Source: Candidatus Mediterraneibacter merdipullorum (GTDB lineage: Bacteria; Bacillota; Clostridia; Lachnospirales; Lachnospiraceae). From it: DNA of 64,000 nt. Positions within the stretch are counted from its first letter, which is position 1; every line of letters begins with the position of its first letter. The stretch is from assembly GCA_019117125.1 (NCBI GenBank), contig DXAL01000021.1, forward strand, positions 62,001 through 126,000. Direction: 5' to 3'. The notes beneath the pieces were generated by a model. That model had not been told where the DNA came from. It did not search any database and saw only the letters and a program-made list of their open reading frames with translations. Below, piece by piece: positions 42,598 through 51,155 of the stretch. Made by a program: the position numbers and the translations under genes.

Positions 42598-42660
42598 TCC
42601 CGTCAGAAGAGGGAAACGCCGACCCGGCGAAAAGGAAAACGCGGGGTCCGGCAGGCGAAT

Positions 42661-42741
42661 AAAATCCTCTGTTTTACAGATACTACAAGTACTGACAGAA
42701 AAAAGTATTTTTGCAGATATCTGTAAAACGGAGGATTTTTT
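42661..42741 (+). terminator. 22-bp hairpin: terminator that also covers the spoVT ribosome binding site
   Basis: The left arm (42661-42682, AAAATCCTCTGTTTTACAG then ATA) pairs with the right arm (42718-42739) over 22 bases with a single G·U, loop of 35, followed by T residues to 42741. The right arm contains GGAGG of the spoVT SD. So it terminates transcripts from the symporter gene, and any read-through RNA would have the spoVT SD locked. The loop holds CTGACA (42692-42697), a possible -35 of a promoter whose transcript would lack the left arm. Confidence 0.75.
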
Positions 42742-42743
42742 GT

Positions 42744-43286
42744 ATGAAAGCGACAGGGATAGTAAGGCGGATTGACGACCTGGGGCGCGTTGTCATCCCG
42801 AAAGAAATCAGGAAGACGCTCCGCATCCGGGAGGGCGACCCGCTGGAGATATTTACGGACCGGGAGGGCGAAGTCATCTTAAAGAAGTACTCCCCCATCG
42901 GGGAAATGGGAACCCTTGCAAAGCTCTATGCGGAAAGCCTCTCCCAGACGCTGGGCTGCACGGTGTGCATCACGGATACGGACCAGGTGGTGGCGGTCTC
43001 CGGCAGCGGAAAGAAGGAACTCCAGGACCAGTTCATCGGGCGGGAGATGGACCGCCTGCTCCGGGAGCGCGGTCAGCTCCTGGCGGAGAGCGGCGATCCT
43101 TCCTATATTAAAGTCGTGCCGGATATGAGGGAGTTCTTCGGGGAGGTGATCAGCCCCATCATAAGCGAGGGGGACGTCATCGGCGCTGTGGTGCTCCTCC
43201 AAAAAGACCAGAAGAAGAAACTCGGGGAAGTGGAGCAGCGGGTGGCGGAGAGCGCCGCGGACTTCCTCGGCAGGCAGATGGGATGA
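42744..43286 (+). CDS. spoVT: Stage V sporulation regulator SpoVT
   Basis: 180 residues, the usual length. N-terminal AbrB swapped-hairpin DNA-binding domain (MKATGIVRRIDDLGRVVIPKEI) followed by a GAF-like domain (about 55-178). In spore formers it adjusts sigma-G-dependent gene expression in the forespore. ATG at 42744 has ACGGAGG upstream, inside the right arm of the long hairpin, so translation depends on where the transcript starts. Its presence marks the organism as a spore former by descent. Confidence 0.94.
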   Translation: MKATGIVRRIDDLGRVVIPKEIRKTLRIREGDPLEIFTDREGEVILKKYSPIGEMGTLAKLYAESLSQTLGCTVCITDTDQVVAVSGSGKKELQDQFIGREMDRLLRERGQLLAESGDPSYIKVVPDMREFFGEVISPIISEGDVIGAVVLLQKDQKKKLGEVEQRVAESAADFLGRQMG

Positions 43287-43382
43287 GAGCAGGATAGCGT
43301 GTCATATTTTCCGCCCGGGGACATAGGATAGTATCAGAAGGACAAAGACTGAGAGGTCCTGTCGGAAGCGGAGGGAAGAAAG

Positions 43383-43835
43383 ATGGAAAAGAAAGCGGGA
43401 AGCAGCTTGAAGACCGGGAGCAGACCAAAGACCGGAAGCAGATCGAAGACCGGGAACAGCCCGAAGTCCGGGGGAGAAATCAGGGGAACGGCGCTGAACA
43501 TGCTCCGGGCGCTCCTCTGTTCGTACATCGTGACGGGGGTCCTGCTCCTCATCCTGACGCTCCTCCTCTATAAGGCGGGACTCAGTGAGGGAAATGTGAA
43601 TGCAGGCATCATCCTCATCTACCTGCTGTCCACGTTTGCAGGCGGATTCGCCGCCGGGAAAATGGCGGGGCGCAGGAAGTTCCTGTGGGGTCTTCTGCTG
43701 GGCGTTCTCTATTTCCTGCTCCTGGTGCTTATATCCGCCGGCGTCTATCATTCCCTGGAGTCCGACGGGGGACAGCTGCTCACCACATTCCTCCTGTGCG
43801 CGGGCGGCGGGATGCTGGGCGGAATGCTTGCATAA
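43383..43835 (+). CDS. TIGR04086-type four-helix membrane protein
   Basis: 150 residues. A soluble N-terminus of about 37 residues made of hexapeptide repeats (KTGSRP, KTGSRS, KTGNSP) precedes four hydrophobic segments with LSTFAGGFAAGKMAGRRKFLWGLLLGVLYF and a Gly-rich end (CAGGGMLGGMLA). This matches the clostridial TIGR04086 membrane family, often near the SCIFF peptide as here. Function unknown. CGGAGGG precedes the ATG. Confidence 0.8.
   Translation: MEKKAGSSLKTGSRPKTGSRSKTGNSPKSGGEIRGTALNMLRALLCSYIVTGVLLLILTLLLYKAGLSEGNVNAGIILIYLLSTFAGGFAAGKMAGRRKFLWGLLLGVLYFLLLVLISAGVYHSLESDGGQLLTTFLLCAGGGMLGGMLA
43410..43463 (+). repeat. Three tandem 18-base repeats in the TIGR04086-type gene
   Basis: Units at 43410-43427, 43428-43445 and 43446-43463 of the form AAGACCGGRARCAGNNCN, coding KTG(S/N)(R/S)(P/S); a decayed unit precedes and a partial one follows. 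They lie in the soluble N-terminus. Confidence 0.82.
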
Positions 43836-43856
43836 ATCCGTCTCCTGTGTTATAAT
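43828..43856 (+). promoter_or_regulatory. Promoter of the SCIFF peptide gene
   Basis: TTGCAT (43828-43833), 17 bases, TATAAT (43851-43856) with TGT before the -10. It overlaps the end of the preceding gene and lies 44 bases before the SCIFF ATG. Confidence 0.78.
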
Positions 43857-43900
43857 GTGACGAGCAAAACGAGATTGCAGAAGAAACAGGAGGATATCAG

Positions 43901-44044
43901 ATGAAACACATCAAGACATTAAATACACAGACATTGAACAATACAGTGAAAAAAGGCGGATGCGGAGAGTGCCAGACATCCTGCCAGTCAGCGTGCAAGA
44001 CATCCTGTACAGTAGGGAACCAGACCTGCGAGAACAGAAAGTAA
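43901..44044 (+). CDS. scfA: SCIFF ribosomal peptide precursor (six cysteines in forty-five residues)
   Basis: 47 residues, too short for most gene callers. The leader MKHIKTLNTQTLNNTVKKGG is followed by a core with six cysteines at positions 21, 24, 28, 32, 36 and 43 (CGECQTSCQSACKTSCTVGN). This is the nearly invariant clostridial SCIFF peptide. Its radical SAM maturase, encoded 82 bases downstream, installs a thioether between a core Cys and the alpha carbon of a Thr in studied homologues. SD ACAGGAGGA. It has its own strong promoter and a hairpin after the stop. The biological role of SCIFF is still open. Confidence 0.95.
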   Translation: MKHIKTLNTQTLNNTVKKGGCGECQTSCQSACKTSCTVGNQTCENRK

Positions 44045-44069
44045 GGCACAAAAAAACGAACATGGGGAA

Positions 44070-44098
44070 AAGGCAGCGGTCACAAAAGCCGCTGCCTT
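44070..44098 (+). other. Hairpin between SCIFF and its maturase (possible attenuator)
   Basis: AAGGCAGCGG (44070-44079) pairs exactly with CCGCTGCCTT (44089-44098) around a nine-base loop. No T-tract follows (ATGCATG), so it is more likely a 3' stabiliser for the abundant peptide mRNA, or partial attenuator, than a full stop. Confidence 0.65.
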
Positions 44099-44126
44099 AT
44101 GCATGTATGAAAGAGAGGTACTTTTC

Positions 44127-45539
44127 GTGATACATCTGTATCAGAACAACGGATATAATATCGTCCTTGACGTAAACAGCGGCGCCGTCCATGTGGTGGA
44201 CCAGGCAGCCTACGATGTCATCGGCGTCCTGGAGGAGCAGAACGACGCCCACACGCCGGAGACCCTGAGAGCGCCGGAAACCCTGGACGCTCTGTGCGTC
44301 CGGCTGGGAGACCGGTATCCGAAGGAGGATATCAGCGACATCCTGGATGCGGTGGTGACCCTGACAGAGGAGGGGCGGCTGTTCACCCGGGACATCTATG
44401 AAGACTATATCGATGCGGTGAAGCAGCGGAAGACGGTGGTAAAGGCGCTGTGCCTGCACATCGCCCACGACTGCAACCTTGCCTGCCGGTACTGCTTTGC
44501 GGAAGAAGGAGAATACCACGGGCGCCGGGCGCTCATGTCCTGTGAGGTGGGAAAGAAGGCGCTGGATTTCCTGATTGCGAACTCCGGGAAGCGGAGGAAC
44601 CTGGAAGTGGACTTCTTCGGCGGGGAGCCGCTGATGAACTGGGATGTGGTCAAGAAGCTCGTCGCTTACGGAAGAGAGCAGGAAAAGATTTATGACAAGC
44701 ATTTCCGCTTTACGCTCACGACCAACGGCGTGCTCTTGAACGACGAGGTCCAGGAGTTCGTGAACCGGGAGATGGACAACGTCGTCTTAAGCCTGGACGG
44801 CAGGAAGGAAGTCAACGACCGGATGCGTCCGTTCCGGAACGGGAAAGGAAGCTACGACCTCATCGTGCCCAAGTTCCAGAAGCTGGCAGAGAGCAGGCAT
44901 CAGCAGAAATACTACATACGGGGGACCTTTACGAGGGAGAACCTGGATTTCTCCAATGATGTCCTCCACTTTGCGGACCTGGGATTCGAGCAGATATCCA
45001 TCGAGCCGGTGGTCGGAGAGGACACGGACCCCTATGCCATACGAAAAGAAGACCTGCCGGTCATTTTTGAGGAATACGACAGGCTGGCAAAAATCATGGT
45101 GGAACGGGAGCGCGGAGGAAAGGGCTTTACCTTCTTCCACTTTATGATAGACCTGGAGGGCGGACCATGCGTCTCCAAGCGGCTTTCCGGATGCGGCTCG
45201 GGTACGGAGTACCTGGCGGTGACCCCGTGGGGAGACTTATATCCCTGCCATCAGTTCGTGGGGCAGGAGGAGTTCCTGATGGGCAATGTGGACGAGGGCA
45301 TCACGAAGCCGGAAATCGCGGATGCATTCCGCGGGTGCAGCGTCTACTCCAAAGAAAGCTGCAGGAAGTGCTTTGCAAGATTTTACTGCAGCGGCGGCTG
45401 CATGGCAAACTCCTACAAGTTCCACCACACCATAAACGACACCTACGAGGTGAGCTGTGAGATGGAGCGAAAGAGAGTGGAATGCGCCATCATGATAAAA
45501 GCCGCGCTGGCAGATGCAGAAGGGGCACAGGAAGCATAG
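44127..45539 (+). CDS. scfB: SCIFF radical SAM maturase (SPASM domain)
   Basis: 470 residues. An N-terminal peptide-binding RRE-like region (YNIVLDVNSGAVHVVDQAAYDVI) precedes the radical SAM motif CNLACRYC (Cys 116, 120, 123). The C-terminal SPASM part carries the cysteines for auxiliary clusters (CGSGTEYLAVTPWGDLYPCHQFVG, SCRKCFARFYCSGGC). It makes thioether links in the SCIFF peptide. I chose GTG at 44127, with AGAGGT 7 bases upstream and the family-like start MIHLYQNNGYNIVLD, over the ATG at 44103. Confidence 0.94.
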   Translation: MIHLYQNNGYNIVLDVNSGAVHVVDQAAYDVIGVLEEQNDAHTPETLRAPETLDALCVRLGDRYPKEDISDILDAVVTLTEEGRLFTRDIYEDYIDAVKQRKTVVKALCLHIAHDCNLACRYCFAEEGEYHGRRALMSCEVGKKALDFLIANSGKRRNLEVDFFGGEPLMNWDVVKKLVAYGREQEKIYDKHFRFTLTTNGVLLNDEVQEFVNREMDNVVLSLDGRKEVNDRMRPFRNGKGSYDLIVPKFQKLAESRHQQKYYIRGTFTRENLDFSNDVLHFADLGFEQISIEPVVGEDTDPYAIRKEDLPVIFEEYDRLAKIMVERERGGKGFTFFHFMIDLEGGPCVSKRLSGCGSGTEYLAVTPWGDLYPCHQFVGQEEFLMGNVDEGITKPEIADAFRGCSVYSKESCRKCFARFYCSGGCMANSYKFHHTINDTYEVSCEMERKRVECAIMIKAALADAEGAQEA

Positions 45540-45596
45540 AGAGCACAGCTGCAGACATGGACAGATAAAATGAAACAGGAAAGGAATGCGTAAGTC

Positions 45597-47978
45597 ATGA
45601 AAAAGAGCAGAGGCATATTCAGCCTGGTCATCATCGCCGCCGTCATGGTATTCCTCGGGGTGACGACCATCCACGGGCTGAATTCCAAAGGAATGGGAGC
45701 GGCGAAGAACATCAATCTGGGACTGGACCTGGAAGGCGGTGTGAGCATCACCTATCAGGCGGTTGGCGAGACGCCTTCGGACGAGGATATGAAGGATACC
45801 GTGTACAAACTCCAGAGACGTGTGGAGGAGTACAGCACGGAGGCGCAGGCATACCAGGTTGGCGACAACCGCGTGGGCATCGAGATACCGGGCGTCCAGG
45901 ACGCCAATGAGATACTGGAGGAACTGGGTCAGCCGGGTTCCCTGTACTTCATCCGTCATCTGGACAGCGAGGGCAATGAAAACTACACCGTGAATGCGGA
46001 GGGGACGGGCTATGAGCTGACAAAGACCATCGACGAGCTTCAGGAGGACGGCTCCATCGTCCTGACCGGGACCGAGGTGGAGAGCGCGTCCGCAGGCGCC
46101 ATGTCGGAATCCACCACAGGCGCCACCGAGTACGGCGTGCAGCTCTCCCTGAACGAAGAGGGGACAAAGGCATTTGCAAAAGCTACGGAAGAAGCGGTGG
46201 CAAACGGCAATGACACCATCGCCATCTACTACGACGGCGAACTTATCAGCGTTCCGAGCGTCAATGACGCCATCGAGAACGGACAGGCATCGATTACCGG
46301 AAATATGTCCTATGAGGAGGCGGACAATATCGCGTCCACCATCCGCATCGGCGGTCTGAACGTGGAACTGGAAGAGCTCAGCTCCGAGGTCGTGGGAGCG
46401 CAGCTGGGACAGGAAGCAGTGAGCACCAGCCTGCTGGCAGGCGTCATCGGTCTTGTCATCGTGTGCCTCTTCATGTGCTTTGTCTATCTGCTCCCGGGAT
46501 TTGCATCCAGCATCGCCCTTGTCATCTACACCGGGCTCATCCTGGTGCTTTTGAACGCCTTTGACATCACGCTGACGCTGCCCGGCATCGCGGGTATCAT
46601 CCTGGGCATCGGCATGGCGGTGGACGCCAACGTCATCATCTTTGCCCGCGTGAAGGAAGAGCTGGCGGAAGGCGCATCCGTGCACGCAGCGCTGAGAGCG
46701 GGATTCCACAAGGCGATGTCTGCCATCATCGACGGCAATGTGACGACGCTTATCGCGGCGGCAGTGCTGTGGCTGAGAGGGAGCGGGAGCGTCCGGGGCT
46801 TTGCGCAGACCCTGGCACTGGGCATCGTGGTGTCCATGTTCACCGCCCTTGTCATCACAAGGCTCATCATCTACTCCTTCTACGCCATCGGGCTGCGGAG
46901 CGAGAAGATTTATGCAAAGAAACTGAAAAAACGCGCGCCCATTGACTTCCTCGGGAAGCGGAAAGTGTTCTTCGCACTTTCCATCGTCCTGTGCCTGAGC
47001 GGCTTTGTGGGAATGGGCATCAACCACGCGAGAGGCATCGGCGCCATGAACTACAGTCTGGATTTCGTGGGCGGTATGTCGACAAACGTGACATTCGACA
47101 AAGCATATACGCTGGATGAGATTGACAGTATGATGATCCCCGACCTGGAAGACATCACAGGGGACCCGAACATTCAGGTGCAGACCGTGCAGGACAGCAC
47201 CCAGGTCGTATTCAAGACCCAGACCCTGGACCTGGAGGAGCGGGAGGCGTTCGCGCAGTACATGGCGGACAATTACGGCGTCTCTTCCGATGACATCACG
47301 ACCAAGAGCATCAGCTCCACAGTAAGTTCCGAGATGCGCGCGGATGCGGCTGTTGCCGTCATCATCGCCACCATCTGCATGCTGCTCTACATCTGGCTGC
47401 GGTTCAAGGATATCCGGTTCGCCTCCAGCGCGGTCATCGCGCTGGTCCACGACGTGCTCGTGGTGCTGGCGTTCTATGTCATCGCAAGGGTGTCTGTCGG
47501 AAATACATTTATTGCATGTATGCTGACTATTGTGGGATATTCCATCAATGCAACCATCGTCATCTTCGACCGCATCCGTGAGGAACGGAAGCTGCACAGC
47601 AGGGAAGATTTAAAAGAACTGGTGAACCGGTGCATCACCCAGACGCTCACCCGGAGCATCTATACGAACCTGACGACCTTCATTATGGTCGTGGCGCTCT
47701 ATGTGCTGGGCGTGAGCTCCATCCGGGAGTTCGCAGCGCCCCTGATGGTGGGCATCGCCTGCGGCGCGTACACTTCCGTTTGCATCACCGGCGCTCTCTG
47801 GTATGTGATGAAGAAGCGCATGGACGCTCCGGCAGCGCCCGCCCTGAAAGCGGCGGCAGGAACTGTTTCCGCGGACGCATCGGGCAGTGCGCCGGAAGCG
47901 GCGGGCAAAGCGGCGGGAGAGGCTTCCGCGGCTGCACCGCGTGCCGGAAAGAAGAAAAAACGTAAGAAGAGACGGTAA
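45597..47978 (+). CDS. secDF: SecD-SecF fused protein translocase subunit
   Basis: 793 residues combining SecD and SecF. SecD half: N-terminal helix, NLGLDLEGGVSITYQ, large extracytoplasmic P1 domain, then LPGIAGIILGIGMAVDANVIIFARVKEE. SecF half from about residue 450: YSLDFVGGMSTNVTFD and GYSINATIVIFDRIREER. It uses the proton gradient to help pull proteins through SecYEG. The C-terminus is an Ala-rich linker ending in KKKKRKKRR, probably cytosolic. Neighbourhood with SCIFF is typical of Clostridia. Confidence 0.95.
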   Translation: MKKSRGIFSLVIIAAVMVFLGVTTIHGLNSKGMGAAKNINLGLDLEGGVSITYQAVGETPSDEDMKDTVYKLQRRVEEYSTEAQAYQVGDNRVGIEIPGVQDANEILEELGQPGSLYFIRHLDSEGNENYTVNAEGTGYELTKTIDELQEDGSIVLTGTEVESASAGAMSESTTGATEYGVQLSLNEEGTKAFAKATEEAVANGNDTIAIYYDGELISVPSVNDAIENGQASITGNMSYEEADNIASTIRIGGLNVELEELSSEVVGAQLGQEAVSTSLLAGVIGLVIVCLFMCFVYLLPGFASSIALVIYTGLILVLLNAFDITLTLPGIAGIILGIGMAVDANVIIFARVKEELAEGASVHAALRAGFHKAMSAIIDGNVTTLIAAAVLWLRGSGSVRGFAQTLALGIVVSMFTALVITRLIIYSFYAIGLRSEKIYAKKLKKRAPIDFLGKRKVFFALSIVLCLSGFVGMGINHARGIGAMNYSLDFVGGMSTNVTFDKAYTLDEIDSMMIPDLEDITGDPNIQVQTVQDSTQVVFKTQTLDLEEREAFAQYMADNYGVSSDDITTKSISSTVSSEMRADAAVAVIIATICMLLYIWLRFKDIRFASSAVIALVHDVLVVLAFYVIARVSVGNTFIACMLTIVGYSINATIVIFDRIREERKLHSREDLKELVNRCITQTLTRSIYTNLTTFIMVVALYVLGVSSIREFAAPLMVGIACGAYTSVCITGALWYVMKKRMDAPAAPALKAAAGTVSADASGSAPEAAGKAAGEASAAAPRAGKKKKRKKRR

Positions 47979-48003
47979 ATTCAGGGAAAATAGCGGCTTT
48001 TTC

Positions 48004-48032
48004 TTGAACAAACAGGAAAAAGATAGTAAACT
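48004..48032 (+). promoter_or_regulatory. Promoter candidate heading the divIVA-envelope run
   Basis: TTGAAC (48004-48009), 17 bases, TAAACT (48027-48032), 33 bases before the DivIVA-like ATG. It is the last clear promoter seen before a 15-kb unidirectional run of thirteen genes. Confidence 0.5.
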
Positions 48033-48064
48033 TTACACATCTGAAGGAAAAGGATGAGTTGGAT

Positions 48065-48826
48065 ATGGATATCAGGAAGCTGTTCCGAAGAAATATTTTC
48101 GGTGGATTCAATAAGAAAGATGTAGAAGAATATGTCCGGTCTCTCGAGGAAGAACTGGAAAAGTCGAAAAGCGAAGCTGCAGGCGGCCTCACAGAGGAAG
48201 ACCGGAGCATCATCGACGAGTCCATCCGTGAGATACAGAACTTAAAGACCGAGCGGGACAGCCTGACCGCGCAGATCGGGGAGCTGAACCGGAAGCTGGA
48301 AGAACAGCAGCACAGCCCGGAACACGCATCGGATGCGGAAAACGCGGAACTGCTCATCCGCCTTCTCGCAGAGAACAAACAGCTCAAAGAAGAGAAGCAG
48401 AAGACAGAGACGCTTGCCAAAGAGCAGGAAAAGGACCGGGAAGCCATCAAGAAGATATTGAGCGATGCAAAGGAGCAGGCGCAGACCCTGCTTGTCAATG
48501 CGGAGCAGGCGGCGCAGGAGCGTCGCCGCCGCGCGGACAAAGAGCTGAGGAACGAGCTGGAAAACCGGGTCCTCGACTTTATCACCGTCAATTACCGCAT
48601 GACGGATTTCGTAAAAGGCATCGATACCATATGCGACCAGCTCCGCAGTGTCTCTGATTCCCTGAAAAAGGTCTCGGAAGAAGTGCCTGCCAGGGTCATC
48701 GACTTGGTGGATGAATCCGAGCGGCGCATCATCGAGCCGGAACAGGAAGCGCAGCTGCTCCCGGAAGAACCCGGGAACGGACATCCGGAAGAGGAGGAAA
48801 GCCCCTCAGGCGCAGAGAACAGATGA
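48065..48826 (+). CDS. DivIVA-domain coiled-coil protein
   Basis: 253 residues. Residues 1-30 match the DivIVA membrane-curvature-binding start (IRKLFRRNIFGGFNKKDVEEYVRSLEEEL), followed by a long coiled coil (about 20-165), a segment with ENRVLDFITVNYRMTDFVKG and an acidic Pro/Glu tail. DivIVA-type proteins scaffold division or polar growth. ATG at 48065 chosen (AAAAGGA upstream); a TTG two codons earlier is possible. It overlaps the phosphoesterase gene as ATGA and appears to lead the envelope-polymer run, which suggests it may place that machinery in the cell. Confidence 0.82.
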   Translation: MDIRKLFRRNIFGGFNKKDVEEYVRSLEEELEKSKSEAAGGLTEEDRSIIDESIREIQNLKTERDSLTAQIGELNRKLEEQQHSPEHASDAENAELLIRLLAENKQLKEEKQKTETLAKEQEKDREAIKKILSDAKEQAQTLLVNAEQAAQERRRRADKELRNELENRVLDFITVNYRMTDFVKGIDTICDQLRSVSDSLKKVSEEVPARVIDLVDESERRIIEPEQEAQLLPEEPGNGHPEEEESPSGAENR

Positions 48827-49722
48827 TGATTCAGGAGCTCAGAGAGAAACAGGTCAGGAACATCCGGAACAAAAGAAGAAAGAGAAGAATATTCTCACTG
48901 CTTATCCTGCTGGCTGTCTCAGCAGGTCTTGCAGCTGTGTACCTATGGCTGCAGGGAGAAAACGGCTCAATAGGGATTACAACGTATCACATCGGGACGG
49001 ACAAGGTGGACGGAGCGTACCGCATCGTCCTGATGTCCGACCTGCACAACAGCGAATTCGGGGACCACAATGCCGACCTGGTACAGGCAGTAAAGGAGCA
49101 GGAACCGGATATGATACTGATGTGCGGGGATATGGTGAATAAAGACGACCCGGACGTCAGTGTGGTGACTGAACTCTGCGGACAGCTCACAGAGACGGCG
49201 GATATCTATTATATCCTCGGGAACCACGAGGGCGTGCTGATGTACGAGGAAGGCGGATACAAAGTGCCGCTGGATGCGTATCTGACAGAGCTCGGCGTAA
49301 CCGTGTGCTACAACGGAGAATACACGATTGAAAACGGCGATACGCCCCTGCACCTCTTCGCGGTCTCGATGGAAGAGGAGAGCTATGAGGCGAAGCCGGA
49401 CCTGCAGAAAGCATTTGAGCTGTTTACCGAAGAAGAGGGTTTCAAGATTGTGGCGTCCCACTATCCGGCAATCCTGTACGGTACGCTCCGGGGGAAAGAA
49501 TATGACCTCGCAGTGGCGGGGCATTACCACGGCGGTCTTGTGAACATACCGGGAAAAGGAGGCTTGTACCATACGGATACAGGATTTTTCCCGGAGTATT
49601 ACGGGGGGATATACCGGCTGGATCATGCGCAGCTGATTGTGACGAGGGGGCTTGGGAACAGCTCTTTTATACCGCGCATCAACAATCAGCCGGAACTGGT
49701 GCTCATTGATATCAACAGCTGA
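48823..49722 (+). CDS. Membrane-anchored calcineurin-like metallophosphoesterase
   Basis: 299 residues. A basic start and one membrane helix (about 23-44, FSLLILLAVSAGLAAVYLWL) place the catalytic domain outside. Metallophosphoesterase motifs in order: LMSDLHNSEFG, CGDMVNKDD, LGNHEGV, ASHYPAI and AGHYHGG. Relatives act on phospho-mono- or diesters, including lipid and teichoic acid intermediates; substrate unknown. The gene overlaps the DivIVA-like gene by 4 bases and is 32 bases before the polymer cluster. Confidence 0.87.
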   Translation: MMIQELREKQVRNIRNKRRKRRIFSLLILLAVSAGLAAVYLWLQGENGSIGITTYHIGTDKVDGAYRIVLMSDLHNSEFGDHNADLVQAVKEQEPDMILMCGDMVNKDDPDVSVVTELCGQLTETADIYYILGNHEGVLMYEEGGYKVPLDAYLTELGVTVCYNGEYTIENGDTPLHLFAVSMEEESYEAKPDLQKAFELFTEEEGFKIVASHYPAILYGTLRGKEYDLAVAGHYHGGLVNIPGKGGLYHTDTGFFPEYYGGIYRLDHAQLIVTRGLGNSSFIPRINNQPELVLIDINS

Positions 49723-49754
49723 GAAAATAAGGTTCAGTAAGGGGAGAGATACAT

Positions 49755-51155
49755 ATGGATATTGCTGCCATCATCAGGCTCTGCCGCTATGGTCTGATCC
49801 TGCTGCCCGTCCTGCTTTTGTTTGCAGCGGCGGCGTTCTTTGTCCAGATTCCGAATCTGGGGAAAAAACGGACGGTCAGGGAGAGACTGCGCAATCTCAA
49901 AAAACACGGAAAAATGTGGGTCATGGTATGCGTTCTGTATGCCGCCTGCTTTGCCCTTGTCAGCATCCTGCAGGCGCGTGTGGAAAACGACATCACCATT
50001 GGTCTGAACTATGCCGGGGCGTCCGGCGGACTGACGCCGAACAATACCAGGTTCAACTCCTATGACATCATCGGCGACGAAGTGCTGGAGCAGGCGATCG
50101 AGGACGGGGGACTGGATGGGATTACGGCAAAGGAGCTGCAGGCAACGCTCTCTGTAGACCCGCTTCAGGCGGAGGATGACGATGAGGCGCTGGCGGAAGA
50201 ACAGTATTATATTTCTACCGAGTATGTGCTCCGCTATGAGGCGTCCTTAAAGACTCTGTTCCTGGATGGGAACCAGGTGGTCGAGAGTGTGGCGCAGGCA
50301 TTCGCCGGGCAGTTTTACGACCGGTATTCCAGAAAGACAGACGCCCTGGAACTGGATGAAGCGAAAGTGGATGAAGCGGATTATCTGGACAAAGTCAATA
50401 TCCTGGACCGGCAGATATCCGGCGTGCAGAATTTCCTGTGGAAATGCAGCGCGGAAGGCGAAAACTATGTGAGTGAAGACGGGGAGACCTTCGCCTCCCT
50501 TGCAAAAAAGATATCGGATTACCAGACGGTTGAACTGGAACGCATCAGAGCCTATATCCTGACAAAGGGACTGAGCAGCGATGAAGACCGGCAGCTGGCG
50601 AAGCTGGAGTACGAGAACCTCATCAAGGACCTGAACTATCAGAAGAATACAGCGGATTACGAAGTGCGTCTGGAAACGATTGAGATGTATGAGCGGGATA
50701 TGGCGACCATCGTGCTGGTCCCGACGACGGACGAGGAAGGCGAATTCTATATGAGCCGGACGAAGATCGCGGTGGATGATTTCGCAGACGAGGCGGATGT
50801 ATCCAGCCAGACTGCGGCGAAGACGCTCAATGAGATTGAGAATAACCGGTATGCCATAAGCCAGCTTGCGGGGACAGAGGCGTCGGAGACGGATTTTGAG
50901 ACGGCGGACGGCATGATCGCATCGTTTCAGGAGACCCTTTCCGGGTATGCGGACCAGGCGATGAAGATGGCGGTGGATTTCGACGCAAAGACGAAGGGAA
51001 ACTACATCGTCCTGACTTCGGACCAGGATAAATTTTTTAAAGGTCTTGTCCGGAGAGGGGGAATGCTGACAGGAGCGATGCTCTTTTCCACCGCGCTCGT
51101 CATCATGGCGTTCCCCGTGTCGAAAAAGAAAAGGACAGGGAGGGTTTCTGAATGA
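49755..51155 (+). CDS. Wzz-like polysaccharide co-polymerase, first of two
   Basis: 466 residues. Two N-terminal helices (about 13-30 and 54-74), an external helical domain of about 350 residues and a C-terminal helix (about 435-455). Just after the second helix comes ITIGLNYAGASGGLTPNNTRFN, which resembles the start of the external domain in chain-length determinants (Wzz). Such proteins set polymer length for Wzy. It has one more N-terminal helix than classical Wzz. No tyrosine kinase gene or domain follows. SD AAGGGGAGAG. It overlaps the next gene by 4 bases. Confidence 0.6.
   Translation: MDIAAIIRLCRYGLILLPVLLLFAAAAFFVQIPNLGKKRTVRERLRNLKKHGKMWVMVCVLYAACFALVSILQARVENDITIGLNYAGASGGLTPNNTRFNSYDIIGDEVLEQAIEDGGLDGITAKELQATLSVDPLQAEDDDEALAEEQYYISTEYVLRYEASLKTLFLDGNQVVESVAQAFAGQFYDRYSRKTDALELDEAKVDEADYLDKVNILDRQISGVQNFLWKCSAEGENYVSEDGETFASLAKKISDYQTVELERIRAYILTKGLSSDEDRQLAKLEYENLIKDLNYQKNTADYEVRLETIEMYERDMATIVLVPTTDEEGEFYMSRTKIAVDDFADEADVSSQTAAKTLNEIENNRYAISQLAGTEASETDFETADGMIASFQETLSGYADQAMKMAVDFDAKTKGNYIVLTSDQDKFFKGLVRRGGMLTGAMLFSTALVIMAFPVSKKKRTGRVSE

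Noticed and set aside
45237-47597. Long open frame on the minus strand opposite the SCIFF maturase and secDF
   Set aside because: It lies fully antisense to two certain genes, has His/Asp/Arg-rich composition typical of reverse frames in GC-rich DNA, and matches no family.
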